Positions 18,231 to 23,955 of a stretch of DNA of 23,955 nucleotides are shown here, piece by piece (positions within the stretch are counted from its first letter, which is position 1; each line of letters begins with the position of its first letter). A program made the position numbers and the translations under genes. Source of the DNA: Basidiobolus ranarum (lineage: Eukaryota; Basidiobolomycota; Basidiobolomycetes; Basidiobolales); contig JASJQH010000160.1 of assembly GCA_040143965.1 (NCBI GenBank), forward strand, positions 1 through 23,955, read 5' to 3'. The notes beneath the pieces are model-generated. The model saw nothing but the letters and a program-made list of their open reading frames with translations, was not told where the DNA came from and did not search any database.

Positions 18231-19856
18231 CTAAGTGCTATACTCTTGAGAGTTAGGGAAGTAAAGGGACCCTTGGAGATTATCAACGCAGCCATCAATA
18301 GTAGTCCGAGCTGAGATTGTGGCCATAGGATGATGGGATGAGGCATTTTGGTTCAAATCAAAATTGAAAAAATCCAATCTTTCAGACATTTTAGAATTCT
18401 TGCACGAGGATTTCATTTTTCCTTTCATCGATTCTGTAGCTATGGGCAAGGGTCCGTCCAAGCAAGTATCTGAAAAATGGATGCTTTGATACATGCTATT
18501 ATGAGGTGTTTGAGTGTTAACAAAATTACTGGCTTGTAAGTTGAAGTCAGTATTCATCTCCATATTGAATTGATTTGTCAACTCTGCAGTAAATGGAGTG
18601 TGAATAATAGGTTCCGAGTGTGTGCGTCCATTGAGGCGTCCTAGTTTGTGACTCTTGTTTAGAACCGAGTCAGTTACCTTTGCTCCTTCAGAGTTGGTTC
18701 TGAGCAGGGGTAAAGGAAGCGAGTGTTCAGTTTCCGTTACGGAAACAGGTGTCTCCATGAGATGAGGGGAGTTGTCGACTTGGAATTTGAGGCCCATACC
18801 AAACGGATTGGCCGAGCTTCCTCGCTGATCGCCAAAGATACTCTCATTCTCAGCTATGGTACTTAACTGAGGATTTGAAGTACTGAAATTGATGTTATCA
18901 AATGTAGGAACACACTCTGTAGGGCATGAATTACGCCGAGCATTAGTGCATGCTGAGGTAAGGGTATTATGAAGGAGAATTTGCTGAAAGCTGCCATCAG
19001 TTGGTGCGTTGAGCTGTTCATTTGAGGGAGTATCAACCTCTGAGCAAAGCGGTGTAAAAGGGTGAAGTTCATTCAGCTCATCGACAGGACTACTGACAGT
19101 TAAGAAGCTAGGAGATATATCGTGATACACTAGAGCTGAGGAGGCAGTGGGTTTGGAGTCAGTAGCAATGTGTATAGAGGGTACATCAAACGAGTAAGTG
19201 CGTTTTCCAGGATGAACTTGCTGATAATCGGTCTCCAAGCTATATAGATTGTGGGAAGTAACGGTGCTGAGAGAGTTAAATCGTTTTGCTCTTGGTTTTT
19301 GAAAAGTGGTCGTACGATCTGTAATTGGTTTATGCTTGGACAAATGTGAAGATGTGTGCTTAGTATCATCTGATAAGAGATTGGTGTCAGAATGAGTCAG
19401 TAACCCGCTGGCTGAGAGAGCTACAGAGGATTCGAAGAGCAACTGGTTTTGATCGAAGGTGTTCGAGTTCGTGGAATTAATACTGAAGACTAAACTATCT
19501 TGACTGCTATCTCGGCTAGATTCCGAGTTCTCGCCCAGAGTAGGTTGTTGGCTCTTTGCTTTAGCTCGCCTATTTTGAAACCATACTTGAACTCCACGAG
19601 GGGTCATACTTAGCTTTTGAGCCAGTTCTTTTCTAATGGAGCTGTTTGGCTTAGGGTTCTCTTGAAAGGCCTTTTCTAAAATGGAAAACTGTGTTCTTGT
19701 AGTTCTTTTACGATGTTTCACCTCATACGGGTTGTAAAAAGATGTTCTAAACTCGCCATGAGGAGTTTGATGAAATGTTTCAAACATTGAGGTGCTGTTG
19801 GTTTTTGGGACAGATACTGAAGGATTTTGTAAGGCTGCTTTAAGACTCATATTCAA
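18231..19856 (-). CDS. Homeodomain transcription factor (Phx1/Hoy1/Pah1-like)
   Basis: A single-exon gene of 541 residues. The homeodomain is near the N-terminus (about 45-104), 60-residue non-TALE type: R49 at homeodomain position 5, the LEKAF core (L60, F64) in helix 1, and VQVWFQNRRAKAK (89-101) in helix 3 with W92, F93, Q94 (position 50), N95 (position 51) and R97 (position 53). The NPKP and MTPRG words are those of fungal Phx1/Hoy1/Pah1-type proteins, which control stress survival, hyphal growth or development. The remaining 430 residues are Ser/Thr/Asn-rich and probably disordered, with repeated R-x-x-S sites including RRNSCP (S310) and RTHSEP (S414). A regulated nuclear role is inferred. 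No intron is needed, unlike every other full gene here. Confidence 0.92.
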   Translation of the reverse strand: MNMSLKAALQNPSVSVPKTNSTSMFETFHQTPHGEFRTSFYNPYEVKHRKRTTRTQFSILEKAFQENPKPNSSIRKELAQKLSMTPRGVQVWFQNRRAKAKSQQPTLGENSESSRDSSQDSLVFSINSTNSNTFDQNQLLFESSVALSASGLLTHSDTNLLSDDTKHTSSHLSKHKPITDRTTTFQKPRAKRFNSLSTVTSHNLYSLETDYQQVHPGKRTYSFDVPSIHIATDSKPTASSALVYHDISPSFLTVSSPVDELNELHPFTPLCSEVDTPSNEQLNAPTDGSFQQILLHNTLTSACTNARRNSCPTECVPTFDNINFSTSNPQLSTIAENESIFGDQRGSSANPFGMGLKFQVDNSPHLMETPVSVTETEHSLPLPLLRTNSEGAKVTDSVLNKSHKLGRLNGRTHSEPIIHTPFTAELTNQFNMEMNTDFNLQASNFVNTQTPHNSMYQSIHFSDTCLDGPLPIATESMKGKMKSSCKNSKMSERLDFFNFDLNQNASSHHPMATISARTTIDGCVDNLQGSLYFPNSQEYST

Positions 19857-20133
19857 ACAATGCTATAGAATAGTCACAATTGACAGATAATATTACGAAG
19901 GAAGGTACAAATAAGGAATACTGTTCTCGATGCTAACAGAGTTTGAGGATAAAAGAAATAAATAATAAAGATGAGGATTTAGTCAGATTTGTATCCAGCG
20001 CCCGATATTTATGAGAAAGGGATCACCGTAGAATGTCGGCTCAGAGGGTAGGGGCTTTTAGAAGATCCCTTAGGTTTTCCAGACCAATGTAGAACATCAC
20101 TCTACTACGATAAACTTATCATAACTTACACAT
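19857..20133. promoter_or_regulatory. Upstream region of the homeobox gene
   Basis: Contains the presumed promoter of the homeobox gene (minus). There are no clear boxes beyond AT-rich words near 19950-19990. It would also be the upstream flank of the plus-strand open stretch at 20134. Confidence 0.3.
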
Positions 20134-21101
20134 ATGGTAATTCTCTTACTGGTATTGATTCTTCTTACCACCTTTTCTAGAAGAAAATCTCTGTGGAGTC
20201 GCGAGCCGTATGGACCAATAAGATGGGATAAACGAGTTCCAATTTGTTGTACGCAATCCTACGAATTTCTTCAATGGGATAAACTGTTGCACCTATAGAA
20301 TCTCAGGGTTCTGATTCTCTCCAATTCTCTACAGAACTCGACCCTCTTCCCGATATTTTAAACTTGAATTTGTTCTCATTGATTGCCAAATATTTTGCAT
20401 TCAGAAAGAAATCGTCGGAATTCACCTGCGATCAGATCCTAATTAGACACCATGTTTAGCAATAAGGCTTACAAATCTATAAACAATATTCATTCTGGCG
20501 CGGTGATATATAGTAATATTAAAAGAACTGGTGGAGTGGATTTTGACACTGGATCATTCAGCATATTTCTTCTTTATCGTACACTATTGCCATTATCAGG
20601 TGTCAAGGTTGTTCTATTAGCGAAGACTCTATACTTTAGGGGATATGGTAGTGATAACCCCAGAACTCTAGGTAGCACCTCAGTCATTTCCGTTGTGTTA
20701 CATGACACAGATCTAAGAGAGGACGCTGCTGTGTATTAGACGTCACATCCACCACTGTTACAAGAGCGAGGATCACCCATGCTTTCATTTAGCTTGAGAA
20801 CGTCTTCAGCTTCTCTGTGTATGAGTAAATCAAATTCACGTTTTCTTATAGACTCGCGTACCTAATTGGCCCTTGATTAAGGTTTCTCTACTCTCATTAA
20901 AGTTTCATTCGGAGATCGCTGCCTTGATGATGGCAATGAACAACTATCCTAAACTTTCTACCGCTTTTACTTGGCTACCCCAGATGGTAAGATTCACTTT
21001 GTCCCTAATTCGAATATATCCATGGGTTCTTCCTTCATTAGTCAAATCTAAGTAATAATCAATTAAACTACATTTTCGAAGAGTTCTTGCGATCGCGATA
21101 A
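20134..21101 (+). other. Unresolved plus-strand coding-like region
   Basis: Four open stretches follow one another on the plus strand. At 20134-20298 there are 54 codons with a hydrophobic N-terminal segment, MVILLLVLILLTTF, then a basic RRK stop-transfer-like turn. At 20283-20459, in another frame, lie GSDSLQFSTELDPLPDIL and FSLIAKYFAFRKK. At 20452-20739 there are 95 codons (MFSNKAYKSINNIHSG...). The pair 20852-20986 and 21042-21101 is joined in frame over a 55-nt GTAAGA..TTAG intron with a CTAAT branch (KFHSEIAALMMAMNNYPKLS then SNLSNNQLNYIFEEFLRSR). Together they suggest either a multi-exon membrane-protein gene I cannot assemble or a decayed one. No family is recognised. Confidence 0.25.
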
Positions 21102-22252
21102 TTGCAGTTTGGTTGTTAACGAACGCGTTCCTTCATCTCGATGAAGTCAGTTGCTTATCCTGCTACAATGAATAGTAGTTTCCTCCAATTTACACTAAAG
21201 AGGTTTGATTAAATGGATAAACCTACGGCTTCAAATCATTCCTATAACCGGAAAAGGTGCCTCCTGATAACATAAAGCTCTCACAGCAAATAGGTGCTGG
21301 GCTTGCTACAGTCAGCATATCTAATATTTCCGAAATGTAAGGTTGTGTAAGGGAGTTCTAATGTACAAGAGCAAGCTCACACGATAGTAGAGTTAAGATA
21401 AGGCGAAGCAGACCTGGATTCTTAGTGAATCAGCTATACAAGGAGTTATTTGTTTCGCGAATTTGTCCAGAAAGGCGATTCAACTCAGATCAGCACCTCT
21501 ACAGCTTCAAAAGTCCGGAAGTCAGAAAATGTCAATGGTAATAATGAGAATCGTCAAGTACAAAATAAGCTAGAATGGATTGATGAACACTAAGTGATTC
21601 CACAAAAGTGAAGCTGATCAAAAAAGGTAATAGTAAGATGATCAGAGAATGTGGTATATATACTGATCCTAATGCTCACAACTCAATTCAGGATCAGGGG
21701 GTCATTCAGTAAATTAAAAACATTCAATTAGGAAAATCTAACAAACATTTGACTCGGGATTGTACGAAATTGCTACACCATCGAGTGGCCTTTTTCAACA
21801 CCGCCAAGTCTGAGCGGGAGATTCAAAGTCATTGCTCAATACATGTTCGATAGTTTTCTGACTCATTTCTAACCCCGTTTACGATGTCAATGACTTATCT
21901 GGACATATAGATAAACATCACGCGGTTGCTTTTGTTAGCCTAATGCTACTGCTCAGTCTACATTGGTACAATCTCTCTCTCTGGGTGACACTTGCTCAGC
22001 CACATTATTTCAATGTACATGGGTATGTAACGCACGTCTACACACAAGATTTGAAAGCCCTATTTTGCACAAACCCGGAAGGACCTTCACCAATCATATA
22101 TTTCTGTCAGTGATTTGTTATGCAAACGACATCTGTAGGCTAGCTGTATTGATGAATAAACGTACGAGATTTTACAGGGGGGCTTTTGTTCTGGCTAGCT
22201 TCTTGTATTACAACACCATTAAATACCAAGCACCATTTACCTATCGCAATGT
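21102..22252. other. Intergenic, nothing recognised
   Basis: AT-rich sequence with scattered stops in all frames up to about 21960. An open stretch at 21963-22256 (+) runs into the BTB-like fragment but in another frame, and has no family match. No repeats or RNA genes seen. Confidence 0.5.
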
Positions 22253-22444
22253 ATGATAGCTAGGAGATATGATCTATATTTAGTATATCAAGAAGTCCTT
22301 TTGGATGAAGATAGTGGAAAGATAGGAAAATATCTCCATAGAGAAAGTATTTGTGAAGCAATGGGAGGCTACCTAGAATACTTTTATAACCGTGTCTATG
22401 TGGTACGGACCTCAACTGTCGGCAGTTTCGGCGGAACTAGCTGA
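22253..22444 (+). pseudogene. BTB/POZ-like fragment
   Basis: 63 codons from ATG to stop. The order fits the middle of a BTB fold: ARRYDLYLVYQEVLL (the helix after the 'H-K..L' position, normally 'A-R-S-x-Y-F'), an acidic loop DEDSGKIGKY, then ESICEAMGGYLEYFYNRVYVV, which matches the 'S-x-x-A-x-x-x-L-E-Y-x-Y' helix and strand. The first strand and the His of the fold are not seen upstream in this frame, and the sequence stops before the last helices, so it is partial at both ends. It could be one exon of a gene whose other exons I cannot find. Assignment is by pattern only; it resembles the fragment at 12499-13002 in layout more than in sequence. Confidence 0.35.
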
Positions 22445-23955
22445 CGAAGTGCACCCGTTTCATATGTCAGCTGATAACGTGAAAGTCAGTCAGGTAGCCT
22501 GCTCGTTAACTAAATTGATGCGTGGTCATGTGTACAACTAATGTGATTATATCAATATGTAACGATCAAGTATTCGTCAGCGAACGTCGCAAAAATCAAC
22601 CTTAGCGAGTCAAGACTATCATCCTTGAGAAAATTCAAGTAGTCAAGCTACCAATTATTCTATATTTCCCCAATTTTTCCATGCTCAAGGCAACCTATAT
22701 AAACCGTAAGTGATGAACACTTATATTGAAATTTGTAATGCGCATTCTGAGAAAATATAGGTATCAAATGAAAATCATTGAGATGTTACACTGATCACAT
22801 ATTACCCTGGATACTAATTATATACTTCTTTTGAGTGAGCTAATGGACGCGTCATTGAAGAAGTGCAAAAGAATGCTGATGTTGACTAGTACAGTCTTCC
22901 TTATAAAGCCATCATGAATTGAAAGAAGGGCTATGGAAGGGAACCACTTGGATGTAGTTGCTATTTATGAAGAAACGAAATATGATAGTTTTTACCAAAA
23001 TGTAGAAAAGTATGTATGATTTTCAATAGATAGTCAAAGGGGGTGAGGGATAGGAAGTGCGCAAGAGCCTGCACAATCAATGCACTAAGAAAAGAACACA
23101 GCAGTACTTCTTCAAAGAAAGGCATATCTGATTGCAAAGATCGATCCGAGTCAGGATATGGTTGTCTTTTGTACCAAGTATTTTGTGCTAATCAGAAGTG
23201 TTTAGGAGATTTAAGAGAAATTGTTGATTGGCACAGACTACTTCAACAAATTGAAACTAAGCAGCTATGCATTTGCTTAGAATAATAAACATGACCACTG
23301 GGTTGTATCCTACTGGTGTGACTAAGGTTAGGGAAAGGATTTGGGAGGCTTAGGATGCATATGAGTACTCATCAATTCCCAATATTTCTCAGATATATGC
23401 TATACATACGCTACATATATTGTGACAATTTGATGTTGGTGGAGACTATTGAGAGTAGATTCCTTATTGACCAGAAGTACTATTGCCATACCTTCAAAGG
23501 TATATCAAAAATAATCAATGGGGTTGTACTAAGAACATCCATGATAGTAAATGAACCACCCAAGATTGACATTTAATCCCACATAAAATCAATATTTAAT
23601 ATATTGATCAGTATGAGAAGTTTGACATGAAAACCAATTTTGATGATTATTGATACCATGGTATCCCAGATATGGGGGAAGCTGGTTCAGCGCCTAAGGT
23701 GGCCCTGAAGTTGGAGTCCAATTTCCCATATCAGGAAACCATACAAACTGTTGCGAATTAACAGGTCAGATAAATCCAGACAAGAAGTAAAGCTATCAAT
23801 CATATGAGTCTAACAGTAAAACTTCAAATAAATAGTAGGGTCTACTCTAGGGGGGATGAAAAGCACCAGATGGTGTGGACTTTATTTAGCTTAAATACTA
23901 ATCTAAACAAAGTGACAATCAAGACATCAATCTTTTAAGATATTGTGACAATACT
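22445..23955. other. Gene-poor right end with short open stretches
   Basis: No gene is recognised. Coding-like plus-strand pieces are at 22921-23018 (LDVVAIYEETKYDSFYQNV), 23022-23285 (Cys-rich, DLREIVDWHRLLQQIE) and 23355-23576 (DNLMLVETIESRFLIDQ). Each is short, none has a convincing start, and they do not join by good splice sites. They may be remains of one decayed gene or element. No terminal repeats found. Confidence 0.35.

Noticed and set aside
23560-23770. Minus-strand SLYG...W-like words resembling copia reverse transcriptase
   Set aside because: Only a few residues agree and no neighbouring copia motifs were found; left as unassigned.
1-23955. tRNA, rRNA, CRISPR arrays, bacterial-style operons
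   Set aside because: I looked for B-box-like GGTTCRANTCC words, spaced direct repeats and tight same-strand gene clusters and found none that hold up; gene structure is eukaryotic.

Overview
This window looks like nuclear DNA from a fungus, probably an early-diverging or otherwise intron-rich, AT-rich lineage. The evidence is short spliceosomal introns (mostly 52-80 nt, a few 120-135 nt) with CTAAC/CTAAT-like branch sites, together with fungus-type proteins: an Inn1/Fic1-like C2 protein, a Rax1-like RGS membrane protein, a GOLD-PH-FFAT Osh3-type lipid transfer protein, and a Phx1/Hoy1-like homeodomain protein. A nuclear complex I subunit indicates an aerobic mitochondrion. I cannot name the species.

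Layout: positions 1-576 hold the 3' end of a Ty1/copia retroelement (end of pol, polypurine tract, 3' LTR). A six-exon C2-domain gene lies on the minus strand at 1681-3398. A tiny two-exon candidate gene sits at 4375-4564 (+). A Rax1-like gene with a hidden last exon is at 4985-6091 (-). A spliced BTB/POZ-like sequence (6778-7240, +) comes just before a three-exon NDUFA11-type complex I gene (7643-8279, +), which faces a five-exon OSH3-type gene (8837-11841, -) tail to tail. A second, broken BTB-like locus is at 12499-13002 (+). RPS16 (14213-14770, +) has a coding intron and a probable 5'UTR intron. After a long gene-poor stretch comes an intronless homeobox gene (18231-19856, -). The last 4 kb hold short, unrecognised plus-strand open stretches and a third BTB-like fragment (22253-22444, +).

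The well-supported genes are unlinked housekeeping or cell-polarity functions, not an operon or a system. Two of them (Inn1/Fic1-like and Rax1-like) belong to families acting in cytokinesis and polarity; their closeness is probably chance. The most notable structure outside ordinary genes is a scatter of three BTB/POZ-like sequences, all on the plus strand and in different states of decay, plus the copia element. I found no CRISPR array, tRNA, rRNA or recognisable DNA transposon, and nothing that amounts to a new multi-gene system.
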